A DNA stretch of 53,510 nucleotides from Chromatiales bacterium. Its GTDB lineage: Bacteria > Pseudomonadota > Gammaproteobacteria > Thiohalomonadales > Thiohalomonadaceae. The stretch is taken from assembly GCA_003251535.1 (NCBI GenBank), contig QKFD01000032.1, positions 1 through 53,510 of the forward strand, read 5' to 3'. This document shows, piece after piece, positions 1-7,316 of the stretch. Each line of letters opens with the position of its first letter. Position 1 is the first letter of the stretch. A program made the translations under genes and the position numbers. The notes beneath the pieces were generated by a model, which saw only the letters and a program-made list of their open reading frames with translations, did not search any database and was not told the origin of the DNA.

Positions 1-2
1 AC

Positions 3-425
3 CAGCTGGCGGCCCGAGTAGAAGGCGACCTGGTGGTTGCCATTGATGTTGCCAAGGTGGATTTTTTCGCTGCCTTGATGGCGCGTGACCGGAGGGTCTT
101 GGGGACGGTTAAATGGCGTCACCCGATGGACTCACGGGCACTGATTGAGGCCGTGATGAGCCGCTTTACTCAGGGGCGAGTTGAGGTGGTCATGGAGCCG
201 AGCGGCACCTACGGGGACGCAGTGAGGCAACTATGGCGGGAAGCCGGTGCAGCTGTTTTTCAGATCAGTCCGAAGCGAGTCCACGATGCGGCCGAACTCT
301 ACGATGGGGTGCCGAGTTTGCATGACGCCAAAGCGGCCTATCTGATAGGCCGATTGCATCTGGAAAATGTGAGCCAGCCTTGGGTGGAGCCGAGCGATGA
401 ACGGCGGGTGCGCACATGGAAGTAG
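3..425 (+). pseudogene. IS110-family transposase, truncated remnant
   Basis: The frame is open to the left window edge, so the true start lies outside; an internal GTG sits at 33. The protein carries the N-terminal RuvC-like DEDD domain of IS110 transposases: an AIDVAK segment with the first acidic residue, VVMEPSGTYG with the glutamate, and LHDAKAA with a later aspartate. The family normally runs to 300-400 residues with a C-terminal serine-containing transposase domain. Here the similarity stops after the DERR segment and the frame ends within 5 codons, so the catalytic C-terminal half is missing and the gene should be inactive. The break lies at about 405-415, exactly where the AT-richer immunity-like genes begin, which suggests a deletion or insertion junction. 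Confidence 0.75.
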
Positions 426-952
426 AAATGAATATGCTTGAAGTCTGGCGGAAATTGGAGGGGGTATTGGTTTCAACGCAGGAGGGGGCTTCGCTTGATG
501 AAATGCTATTGCCTCCAGCTTCTAGAGAAGAAGTAAGAAATTTAGAGATCGAACTGGGGGTTGCGTTGCCTTCAGAGTTTAAGCAAAGTTTAATCATTCA
601 TTCTGGAACCGTATTTTGGGTGCGATTATGGGACTCCGTTTCGCTCCGGGCTCCGGATAAAATACTGGATGATTGGCGTCGTTTGCTTTCATCTGCGGAT
701 AATGAAGATGGCGATATGTCGTCAAGTTTAGGTGTAAATGCAAGGCAGTTCGACTTGAAATGGATACCCATTGCCGATCAAAATGGCATTCCGATCTGTT
801 TGGACTTGAATCCCTCGCCAGTCGGTAGTCTTGGACAGGTGATTTTGGTGGACTGGGAGGATGGGAGGGTTAGTCTGCTTGCGAAAAGTTTTTTGCGCTG
901 GCTGACTGATGGTTTAAATGTTATGGGCTTGCGTAGCCCGCGAATGAATTAA
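416..952 (+). CDS. SMI1/KNR4 (SUKH) family protein, probable immunity protein
   Basis: A 178-residue protein of the SUKH fold. The segment PPASREEVRNLEIELGVALP followed by SEFKQSLIIHSG matches the family pattern of an N-terminal acidic helix and LP-x-dF/YK-x-hxxxhNG. The C-terminal half (KWIPIA, PICLDL, LVDWEDG, LAKSFLRWL) matches the conserved second half. Bacterial SUKH proteins are mostly immunity proteins that bind and neutralise nuclease toxins of contact-dependent or Rhs/T6SS systems. No toxin gene is visible, so the partner is unknown. The gene is AT-richer than the flanking chromosome and overlaps the end of the transposase remnant. ATGs at 416, 428 and 434 are all possible starts; none has a strong ribosome binding site. 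Confidence 0.8.
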   Translation: MEVEMNMLEVWRKLEGVLVSTQEGASLDEMLLPPASREEVRNLEIELGVALPSEFKQSLIIHSGTVFWVRLWDSVSLRAPDKILDDWRRLLSSADNEDGDMSSSLGVNARQFDLKWIPIADQNGIPICLDLNPSPVGSLGQVILVDWEDGRVSLLAKSFLRWLTDGLNVMGLRSPRMN

Positions 953-1064
953 GGGATAAGATCCATCAACTTCAGGTATCAAATAAAGCGACTTTGTTTG
1001 ATTTCTTCATTATTCGCTCCTGATATCAAAAAGCCCCTCCGCATCGAAGCTCCAGTTCACTTGA

Positions 1065-1376
1065 AACGTCGAGGAACTAGAAATATTTCATCCAAAATGG
1101 ATTTCGATCGCTCTTGATAATGAACTTCCTATCTGTTTGGATTTGGATCCGCCGTTTGGCGGTCGTTACGGACAGAGAATAATGGTGGGCTGGGAGAGTG
1201 GAATGCTTACGTTGCTTGCTAATGGGTTTGGTCGTTGGTTAGCTATGGGGCTAGATAAAATGCCTGTAGCGTTGTCTGGGTCTGGAGTGATGTGGCTTCC
1301 GACGATGGATAAAAATCACTTCTCTAATGGACGACAAGCGAGTAGTGTTGTTGGTGGCATGTGTGATGCTATCTAA
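1065..1376 (+). pseudogene. SUKH family remnant (C-terminal half)
   Basis: After an in-frame stop at 1062 the frame reads a protein tail that lines up with the second half of the upstream SUKH gene. PKWISIA, LPICLDLDPP, VGWESG and LLANGFGRWL correspond to LKWIPIA, IPICLDLNPS, VDWEDG and LLAKSFLRWL. No N-terminal half is found in any frame between 953 and 1064, and no plausible start codon with a ribosome binding site precedes the conserved part. I read it as a decayed second copy of a SUKH immunity gene. Expression from the TTG at 1137 is possible but unlikely. Confidence 0.6.
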
Positions 1377-1531
1377 CTCTATTAATTGGTAAAAATGAAC
1401 CCTCTTCAAACAGGGGGTGGGGTTTTGATGATGATGTTTCTGATTGTGGTGAAATAAAAAACGGGGGTTTGAAATGTTGTTCTGGGTGAGAGAGTTGGGA
1501 ATGTGTGGGTTTAAAATATTAGGTTGGTGCG

Positions 1532-1966
1532 ATGAGTCTGTCTGCGTCAATTGAGATTAGGTACAGTGGTGCTTTAGACTTTATTCAGCTCCTTGAATCG
1601 TTGTTTGTCAACGGTTGGTCATGCGTTGATCATGGTTACATATCGTACCTTCCTGTCGGGGATGCCGGTATGTTTAATTGGCAGCAGGGAAATGTAAAAA
1701 ATTGGTCGCGCGTTCGTGATTTGTTGATATTAAAGACGCGGCTGGGGGAAGAACTTGGGATATCTCTTTTTTGGGGGGATGTGGGAGGGGAATTGCTATT
1801 GTCTGGCGATAACGGAAGAATTATTTTTAGTTTAACGTCAGATATTCGGTATCTTCATGCTCATGGCTGGGTGGTCGATTTCTCATGGTATCTCGAAAAG
1901 ATATGTGGCTCGCTCCATCAGTCAGGGGCTCAGATTCTGAGTGTGGACTGCTTACAGTTAAGGTGA
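1532..1966 (+). CDS. Hypothetical protein in immunity-like island
   Basis: A 144-residue acidic, aromatic-rich protein (FNWQQG, SLFWGD, GWVVDFSWYL) with no signal peptide or membrane segment. I do not recognise the family. The AT-rich composition matches the SUKH gene upstream and contrasts with the GC-rich chromosome to the right. Size, composition and position beside SUKH genes are typical of immunity proteins in polymorphic-toxin loci, but that role is inferred from context only. The ATG at 1532 is preceded by only a weak AGG-type ribosome binding site. Confidence 0.5.
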   Translation: MSLSASIEIRYSGALDFIQLLESLFVNGWSCVDHGYISYLPVGDAGMFNWQQGNVKNWSRVRDLLILKTRLGEELGISLFWGDVGGELLLSGDNGRIIFSLTSDIRYLHAHGWVVDFSWYLEKICGSLHQSGAQILSVDCLQLR

Positions 1967-2143
1967 TTTTTGAAAGGGCACACGTGGATTGATCTCTGAT
2001 CGAACCGGCACTGAAGATCAGGAAAAAGTGATGCGACGAGTTGAGCCGGGTGGTGGAATCGAACCACCTGTCATAGGGATGGGGGCTTTGTAACTTATTT
2101 ATTTGGGTGAAGAAAAGGGAGGGGGAGTAGGAAGCACTATCGT

Positions 2144-2467
2144 GTGTGGGATTATGTTGTTGGTCATTCGCCGCTATTGATTAGGCATCCCAAGGAAAAT
2201 GGAGATAGGAACCATGATATCGTATTTGTAGGGGGGTATATGGATCTGCTATCTGTTTTGCATGGGGCACAAGTGGAACGGCCAAGTTTAGAACAGATAA
2301 AGGTTGTGTGTTCTCGATTGGGCAGGATTGTTTCGGAGGAAAATATTTTTGTGGTGCGCGGTGCGTCGGGATGTGGTGTGGTTGTCGCTGCGGCAATGAC
2401 AGGTTTCGAAAATGACTTAGATATGTTTGAGTCTGCGCTTGAGGCCTGGGGCAATGTCAGTACGTAA
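2144..2467 (+). CDS. Hypothetical protein, possible N-terminally damaged immunity protein
   Basis: About 107 residues from a GTG at 2144. The frame stays open upstream to a TGA at 2108, adding a basic stretch ending HYR before VWDYVVGHSPLLIRHPK. That opening, the DIVFVGGYMDL strand and the ENDLDMFESALEAW tail look like a compact alpha/beta domain of a kind often found in toxin-immunity islands, but I cannot name the family. No ATG with a ribosome binding site is visible, so the start may have been lost and the gene may be decaying. Composition matches the AT-rich island. Confidence 0.4.
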   Translation: MWDYVVGHSPLLIRHPKENGDRNHDIVFVGGYMDLLSVLHGAQVERPSLEQIKVVCSRLGRIVSEENIFVVRGASGCGVVVAAAMTGFENDLDMFESALEAWGNVST

Positions 2468-2556
2468 GCCAATCTGACTTGTTTTGATGTTGTTGACTTA
2501 TGTTTTTGATTTATATCAAAGGATGGTTTTTATCGCTATATAGTGCTCTATAAATG

Positions 2557-2766
2557 CTAATGTGCATTGGCTTGTTGGCACTCTGCTTGGGTTCCGAGGC
2601 GCAGCATTATTGTTGCCTCGAAAGCTCCGTCATCTATGGGGGTGAGAGAGGAGCCAGTGGCCAGATACGGACCAGCATTCAAGCAATGAGCGGTAGCCCG
2701 GTTGCCGCCGCCTGAGAGTGCTCCAGTCGAGGTGGTTGTACTTCCTATATATGAGGTATCGGTCAT
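2557..2766 (-). CDS. Small hypothetical ORF, doubtful
   Basis: A 69-residue frame with reasonable codon use and a polar, Thr/Ser/Gly-rich composition. It starts from an ATG whose bases overlap the ATG of the plus-strand gene at 2765, because the CATG palindrome supplies both starts. I recognise no domain. The 297-base stretch 2468-2764 otherwise shows no gene. The divergent overlapping start makes simultaneous use with the 2765 gene unlikely, so this is kept only as a low-confidence candidate. Confidence 0.2.
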   Translation of the reverse strand: MTDTSYIGSTTTSTGALSGGGNRATAHCLNAGPYLATGSSLTPIDDGAFEATIMLRLGTQAECQQANAH

Positions 2767-3157
2767 GTCAGTGGATACGTGCGCGGCCTCTTTTCAGCTG
2801 CTGGAAGAGTCATTATGGCGCGAGGAGACGCGCTTTGATCGGCCGTATATGGAACAGGTGATGGCGGACGATTTTGTTGAGTATGGGCGTTCGGGTCAGA
2901 TCTACGATCGATCCTCCGTGTTGGCGGTGTCGTGCTCGCCTATCGAGGTGGTCATGCCGTTACCTGATTTTCGTGTTCGTCTGTTGTCGGATCATGTTGC
3001 CCAGGTTACTTACGATAGCCATGTGGTGGCGGATGGGGTGGTTTTGTCGGCCCATCGTAGTTCGATCTGGAGCCTGGAACCGGATGGGTGGAAACTGCGT
3101 TTTCATCAGGCGACGCCCTATGTGTCCGCGGTGTCGGCGACAGACGCCACGGGATAA
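2765..3157 (+). CDS. DUF4440 / NTF2-like domain protein
   Basis: A 130-residue protein resembling the DUF4440 branch of the SnoaL/NTF2 cone-shaped fold. An N-terminal helix (LLEESLWREETR) is followed by MADDFVEYGRSG, and the end is a RSSIWSLEPDGWKLRFHQATP strand pair. These match the conserved LM-x-DDF-xE-xG-xSG and S-x-W-x-GW-x-hxFHQ-T features of the family. Members bind small molecules or are enzymes of unknown substrate, so no reaction is assigned. The ATG at 2765 is chosen because GAGG at 2753-2756 lies 8 bases upstream; the frame extends farther upstream without a better start. It converges on the rhodanese gene. Confidence 0.7.
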   Translation: MSVDTCAASFQLLEESLWREETRFDRPYMEQVMADDFVEYGRSGQIYDRSSVLAVSCSPIEVVMPLPDFRVRLLSDHVAQVTYDSHVVADGVVLSAHRSSIWSLEPDGWKLRFHQATPYVSAVSATDATG

Positions 3158-3208
3158 CCGGGGAGTTATTTAGATGGGATCCGCTGGCGAGCCCGCTCAT
3201 CTCTGCGG

Positions 3209-3226
3209 CTTCGCCCCTCTGCGAAG
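3209..3226. terminator. Hairpin between convergent genes
   Basis: CTTCGC (3209-3214) and GCGAAG (3221-3226) form a 6-bp stem with a 6-base loop. It lies between the 3' ends of the NTF2-like gene and the rhodanese operon, so it could serve either strand. No U-tract follows on either side. Confidence 0.35.
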
Positions 3227-3237
3227 AGTACCAGTCG

Positions 3238-3618
3238 CTAAAGGAAGTTGGGTGGTTGAGGCCGTACCACGGCTTTGCCGGTGGCCTCCCAGTTGTCGAA
3301 GCCTCCGCTGAGGGAGCGGACGTGGAGGTAGCCCATCTCTTGTAGGGTTAGGGCCGATAGGGCGGCGCGGCCGCTCGTTTTGCAGTAGACGACGATCCGC
3401 AGGTGGCGCGCCTCTAGTTCCGCCATGTGACTGAGTTGGAACTCTAGTAGGCCGCGGGGGATATTGATGGCGCCGGGTAGGTGGCCGGCTTGAAACTCCT
3501 CTTGTTCGCGCACGTCGAGTAGGAGATCTGCGTTGCGGATCTCGCTCTCGGCGTCACCGATGTCGATCTCTATGATCTGGGCTTGCGCCCGCCGCACCAA
3601 GTCATGGGCCGTTTTCAT
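3238..3618 (-). CDS. Single-domain rhodanese-like sulfurtransferase
   Basis: About 126 residues, one rhodanese domain. LLLDVREQEEF and AGHLPGAINIPRG are the CH2A-type strand and loop. The catalytic Cys sits in VVYCKTSGRAALSA, a six-residue active-site loop ending in Arg. GGFDNWEATG is the usual C-terminal motif. Such proteins carry persulfide sulfur between donors and acceptors. It is the last gene of the minus-strand operon, about 16 bases after the serine acetyltransferase stop. That position next to O-acetylserine and cysteine-synthase-like enzymes suggests work on cysteine-derived sulfur (inference). I prefer the ATG at 3618 over the GTG at 3624. Confidence 0.85.
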   Translation of the reverse strand: MKTAHDLVRRAQAQIIEIDIGDAESEIRNADLLLDVREQEEFQAGHLPGAINIPRGLLEFQLSHMAELEARHLRIVVYCKTSGRAALSALTLQEMGYLHVRSLSGGFDNWEATGKAVVRPQPPNFL

Positions 3619-3634
3619 AGTCACTCTCGCCCTG

Positions 3635-4651
3635 TTAGCTGAAGGCCATGCCCGTGGGGTGGAACAGGGGCGGCGCCATGCCGCCTGGGTGTTTGGCGCG
3701 GTGCTGAAATAGGCGGCGCAGGTCTTTGGTCAATACGTGGCGTCCGCGATCCTCGACGAGCAGGTGGAGCCGGCGGCGCTCCTCTAGGAGGTGGCTCAGG
3801 GAGGAGGGGGGCGATTCCAGAATGAAGACGTGCGGGTCTTCGGCGTGGGAGCTGACGGTGAGGGGGAGCAGGGCGATGCCATCTTCACTGACAATGGAGG
3901 CGCTTGGCTGCTCCACACCGGAGATCTGTAGCATCAATTTGTCACCCAGCCGGACCAAGCCCTGGATGGTGAGGCGATCGAGCGCTACGTCTGCCTCTTT
4001 GATGAACTGGAGCTGATTGACGATGAGCACCCGGACGTTGGCGGCGACATCCTCGGTGACGATGGTATAGGGACCAATGAAGCAGTCATCACCGATATTG
4101 ATGTTGCCCAGGACACGGGCATGTCCGCCGATCTGTACTCGATCACCGATGGTGGGGTGGCGTTTCCCGTCTGGGTTGTTGGAGATGCCGACGGCACCTA
4201 GGGTAACACCGCCTAATATATAGCAGTCGGCGCCGATGTGGGTGGTCTCGCCGATGATGGTGCCCCAACCGTGGTCGATGACGAAGCGGGAGCCGATGCG
4301 TGCTGCGGGGTGGATCTCAATGCCGGTACTCAAGCGGGTACTGGCGGAGAGCCGGTGGGCCAGGGTCTTGCCCGCTTGCCGATCGATTTGAGCAAAGTGA
4401 AATAGCGCATGGGCAACGCGGTAGAGCAGTACGGCACGGAAGGTGGGATATTGGCTGAGGATCAGTTGTGGGTCGCCCCTGGAGGCGGGATCACGCAGTT
4501 CGTAGGCGTAGAGATCATCGATAATTGTGGTGACTAGCGACTCATAGATGGAATCTCTTTGCCCGAACGCTAAGGGGCGCTCCCCCCTGGAGTGGCGGTG
4601 CAGCTCGGTGTGAATAATCTCCTCGATGTATCCCGACAACAGGCTATCCAT
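3635..4651 (-). CDS. Serine O-acetyltransferase with C-terminal extension
   Basis: A 338-residue CysE-type enzyme. It has a helical N-terminal domain (about 1-105) and a left-handed beta-helix of hexapeptide repeats (about 112-205). IDHGWGTIIGET contains the Asp-His pair (His127), and KRHPTIGD supplies the second conserved His (165). The family makes O-acetylserine from serine and acetyl-CoA. The hexapeptide domain is followed by about 118 residues unlike the short CysE tail: a hydrophobic beta-rich part, then basic helices (ERRRLHLLVEDRGRHVLTKD). An AGGAGGT ribosome binding site lies just upstream of the ATG, 14 bases after the exporter gene. The partner enzyme is probably the cysteine-synthase-like protein three genes upstream. 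Because the CysE C-terminus normally mediates binding to CysK and feedback inhibition, the extension may change both (inference). Confidence 0.88.
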   Translation of the reverse strand: MDSLLSGYIEEIIHTELHRHSRGERPLAFGQRDSIYESLVTTIIDDLYAYELRDPASRGDPQLILSQYPTFRAVLLYRVAHALFHFAQIDRQAGKTLAHRLSASTRLSTGIEIHPAARIGSRFVIDHGWGTIIGETTHIGADCYILGGVTLGAVGISNNPDGKRHPTIGDRVQIGGHARVLGNINIGDDCFIGPYTIVTEDVAANVRVLIVNQLQFIKEADVALDRLTIQGLVRLGDKLMLQISGVEQPSASIVSEDGIALLPLTVSSHAEDPHVFILESPPSSLSHLLEERRRLHLLVEDRGRHVLTKDLRRLFQHRAKHPGGMAPPLFHPTGMAFS

Positions 4652-4665
4652 AGTGACCTCCTGAA

Positions 4666-5577
4666 TTAGTCCTGACTGCGCTTGGCGATGTAGATGCCGG
4701 CCAGGCAGATGCCAATGCCGCCCATCTCCAGCGCACCTAACTGTTCACCAAACAGCACCCATGCGTAGAGTGCTGCGATCAGCGGTTGGGTGAGTACCAA
4801 TACGGAAGAGAAACCGGTGGGCAGGTATTTCAGGCACTGTGCCAATAGCCCTTGGCCACCGACATGGGAGAGTGCTGCCAACCCAAACAGGGGGAGTAGT
4901 GCGGCCCACTGGGTGGGGACGATCTGCCGCTCCAGCAGGAGCGCGAGGGGGACCAGTACCAACAGGGAGCCGAAGCTGCTGTGGTACATGATCTGGGCAG
5001 CAGAGCAGGTCCGTCGCAGACGGCTCACGGTGAGCAGGTAGAGCCCGTAGAACAGGGCGGTGGCGACGGCTAGGGCATCACCAATGAGCGCCTGTTCTGA
5101 TGCCGTGATCTTGTTGGCGAGTAGGAGCACAACCCCGCTCACCGCGACTAATAGGCCATAGAGAAAGGTCGATCGCACCTTCTCGCCATAGAGCAACCAG
5201 GCGGTGGGGACCACGATGAATGGCACCAGGTTGGCCAGCAGGTTGGCATTGGCTACGGTGGTGTAGGAGAACGAGATATTCCACAGCGCTAGATCGAGCC
5301 CTAGGAAGATCCCCGCCAGCCATAGAACACCGTTGGCGCGGGCGGGGAGCGGGGGCGCTGAACGGTGGGTTGAGTGGCGCTCGCTCACCATCCATAGGTA
5401 GGCCAGCGGGATGGCGAGGCCGACTCGCCAGGCCCCGGTTGCGATGGGATCGAGGGCGCTTAGTTTGACGAAGATACCGCCCGTGGCCAGAAAGGAGACC
5501 GCCAATAGCACCCCTGAGATGGCCAACCAGCCGACGCTAGGGAGTGCAGGGGATGAGATGGCGAGGCGTTCACTCAT
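4666..5577 (-). CDS. EamA/DMT-family transporter
   Basis: A 303-residue membrane protein with about ten predicted helices in two EamA repeats. The first half has GGIFVKLSALDPIATGAWRV and the second TGFSSVLVLTQPLIAALYAW, both typical drug/metabolite transporter signatures. E. coli EamA exports cysteine and O-acetylserine, and RhtA-type relatives export other amino acids. Its ATG overlaps the AlaX stop by 8 bases (translational coupling), and the serine acetyltransferase follows. Export of the operon's own amino acid product or intermediate is the natural reading, but the substrate is inferred. Confidence 0.88.
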   Translation of the reverse strand: MSERLAISSPALPSVGWLAISGVLLAVSFLATGGIFVKLSALDPIATGAWRVGLAIPLAYLWMVSERHSTHRSAPPLPARANGVLWLAGIFLGLDLALWNISFSYTTVANANLLANLVPFIVVPTAWLLYGEKVRSTFLYGLLVAVSGVVLLLANKITASEQALIGDALAVATALFYGLYLLTVSRLRRTCSAAQIMYHSSFGSLLVLVPLALLLERQIVPTQWAALLPLFGLAALSHVGGQGLLAQCLKYLPTGFSSVLVLTQPLIAALYAWVLFGEQLGALEMGGIGICLAGIYIAKRSQD

Positions 5578-6352
5578 GGTAGCGGGCCAGATCCAGTGAC
5601 GGGTTGGGAAAGGCGATGAGGATGCGTTCGATGCCTTTGCCCATATTGCGACGGCGCAGCTCCAGCGGGCCCACTGCGCCGGTCTCGGTCAGGTGGGTGC
5701 CGCCGCAGGGGATAACGACCCCATCGCACTCCCAGTAGAGCGCCTCTGGCTCCTCTGGGTGGGGATAGACCTGAATGGGGAGATCTCGCTCCACCAGCCG
5801 CGAGGCGATGGCGCCGATCTGTTCCAGCTCCTCTGCCTGAAAGCGGTCGGCCACACCGAAATCGAAACGCGCCGAATCCTCTTTGATATGGCAGCCACGG
5901 ATGTTGGGGATGGCGTCTGGTCGCACCTGTTCGATGGCCATGTAGACCAGGTGGGAGGCGGTGTGGCTGAGGGTGAGACGGGCACGCCGGGTGACGTCGA
6001 TCTCCACCACCACCGGATCCCCGGGCGCCAGGCTGGCGAGGAGTGGTTGATCACCTTCGTCAATGAGGTGGTAGACCACCGTATCGACATTGATGGTGGG
6101 GAAGTTGGATAGAAAGAGCGGTGTGCCGTAGTGCTTTTTGGTGTCGCAAAAGTGGAGCACCGCGCCGTCCTGGGTGGTGAGAGTGCCGATATCGCCCTCT
6201 TGGCCACCCCCTTCGGGGAAGGCGATGGTGCCATCTAGCTCAACGGCGCCCTGTTTGACCTGGACCACGGTGGCCGCGTGGCGCTTGAGCCAATAGTCTT
6301 CGTAATAGTGCTTGCGGGTGGTGCGGCCAAGGGGGTTAGTGCGGGTCGACAT
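5570..6352 (-). CDS. alaX: Stand-alone alanyl-tRNA editing protein (AlaX type)
   Basis: 260 residues homologous to the editing half of alanyl-tRNA synthetase, without the catalytic domain. An N-terminal beta-barrel carries FPEGGGQEGD (about 45-54). The zinc and editing site is HTASH (His130, His134) plus CGGTH (Cys216, His220), all four ligands intact. AlaX proteins hydrolyse Ser- or Gly-tRNA(Ala) in trans. The length fits AlaX with an N-terminal extension domain. It overlaps the PLP enzyme upstream by 17 bases and the exporter downstream by 8, so the three are tightly coupled. Placement between an amino-acid-making enzyme and an exporter suggests protection against mischarging by a serine- or alanine-like amino acid (inference). 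Confidence 0.9.
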   Translation of the reverse strand: MSTRTNPLGRTTRKHYYEDYWLKRHAATVVQVKQGAVELDGTIAFPEGGGQEGDIGTLTTQDGAVLHFCDTKKHYGTPLFLSNFPTINVDTVVYHLIDEGDQPLLASLAPGDPVVVEIDVTRRARLTLSHTASHLVYMAIEQVRPDAIPNIRGCHIKEDSARFDFGVADRFQAEELEQIGAIASRLVERDLPIQVYPHPEEPEALYWECDGVVIPCGGTHLTETGAVGPLELRRRNMGKGIERILIAFPNPSLDLARYHE

Positions 6353-7316
6353 AGGCCTCTCCGTTGTCGTAGATCAAGCTGACGATGACAGCATCGTGGT
6401 AGGCGGGATCGCTGGCCAACTGCTCCACTGCCCAGATGTTGGCGCCGGAGGAGTTGCCGGGAAAGATGCCGTGGCGGCGGGTCCAGGTGCGTTGGGCGCT
6501 GTAGGCATCGGCCTCGGTGCAGTGAAGAAAGCGATCCACTAGCGACTCGTCGAAGGAGGCGGGTTTGACCCCTACAGCAATGCCCTGGAGATTGTGATCG
6601 ATGAAGATCTCCTGGAGGATGTCGCAACCGGCCGGTTGGACGCCGATCACCTCCACCTGTTTGAAGGTCTCCTTCAATGCCCGACCAATGCCACTCAAGC
6701 TGGCGCCCGAGCCTACTCCACCCACCAGCACCACCGGGCGGCCACCCAGCTCTGAATTGGCAGTCAACTGGGCGATGATCTCTGGCCCGGTTTCACGGTA
6801 GTGGGCCTCGACATTGGCGGGGTTGTTGAACTGATCGATGAAGTAGTAGCGCTTGCCTAGCTGCTCGGCCTGCTCCAGGTGCCAGTGGATGACCTCAGCC
6901 GGCTGGGCCCCCTCCTGTAGCATCTCTATGCCGATGAGGTGCGCCCCATACAGCTGTAACACGCGACGCTTGAGTGGACTGAAGCTCATGCCGACGGCCA
7001 GCTCCAGATCGAAGCCAAGGCGGCGCGCCTCAATGGCCAGGCCCACGCCGAGGTTGCCGCCGGTCTTCTCGATAATGGTCTGTCCCGAGTGGGGGGTGAG
7101 GCTTCCGCTGGCGATGGCCTGCTCCACCATCCAGCGGGCGGCGCGGGCCTTGTGGCTGCCACCGCTATTGAAGTTTTCCAACTTGAAGAAACAGCGTGGG
7201 TCGGTGCGCAGTAGTGGTGTGCGACAGCAGCGCGGGCGCGTTGACTCCTCCGTGGAGGAGAGCGCCTGCGCCGAGAATAGGGGGCTAGGGGTTGTGGCGT
7301 GGGCGAGATAACTCAT
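6336..7316 (-). CDS. Cysteine-synthase-like PLP enzyme (fold type II)
   Basis: A 326-residue tryptophan-synthase-beta-type PLP enzyme. Lys56 in NSGGSHKARAA corresponds to the Schiff-base lysine. KTGGNLGVGLA (about 84-94) corresponds to the substrate loop that is TSGNTG in CysK. GGVGSGASLSG (about 199-209) is the phosphate loop, and PGNSSGAN corresponds to the C-terminal G-x-SSGA motif. Substrate-loop and lysine-loop residues depart clearly from classical CysK, so the nucleophile or product may not be sulfide and cysteine. Beta-replacement on O-acetylserine, or a desulfhydrase-type reaction, are both possible. It is the first gene of the operon, with an AGGAG ribosome binding site before the ATG. 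Confidence 0.85.
   Translation of the reverse strand: MSYLAHATTPSPLFSAQALSSTEESTRPRCCRTPLLRTDPRCFFKLENFNSGGSHKARAARWMVEQAIASGSLTPHSGQTIIEKTGGNLGVGLAIEARRLGFDLELAVGMSFSPLKRRVLQLYGAHLIGIEMLQEGAQPAEVIHWHLEQAEQLGKRYYFIDQFNNPANVEAHYRETGPEIIAQLTANSELGGRPVVLVGGVGSGASLSGIGRALKETFKQVEVIGVQPAGCDILQEIFIDHNLQGIAVGVKPASFDESLVDRFLHCTEADAYSAQRTWTRRHGIFPGNSSGANIWAVEQLASDPAYHDAVIVSLIYDNGEAYVDPH

Noticed and set aside
1986-2092. Short plus-strand frame ending in a GGGIEPP-like peptide
   Set aside because: It has no ribosome binding site and its end coincides with the antisense of the tRNA-like T-arm, so coding is unlikely.
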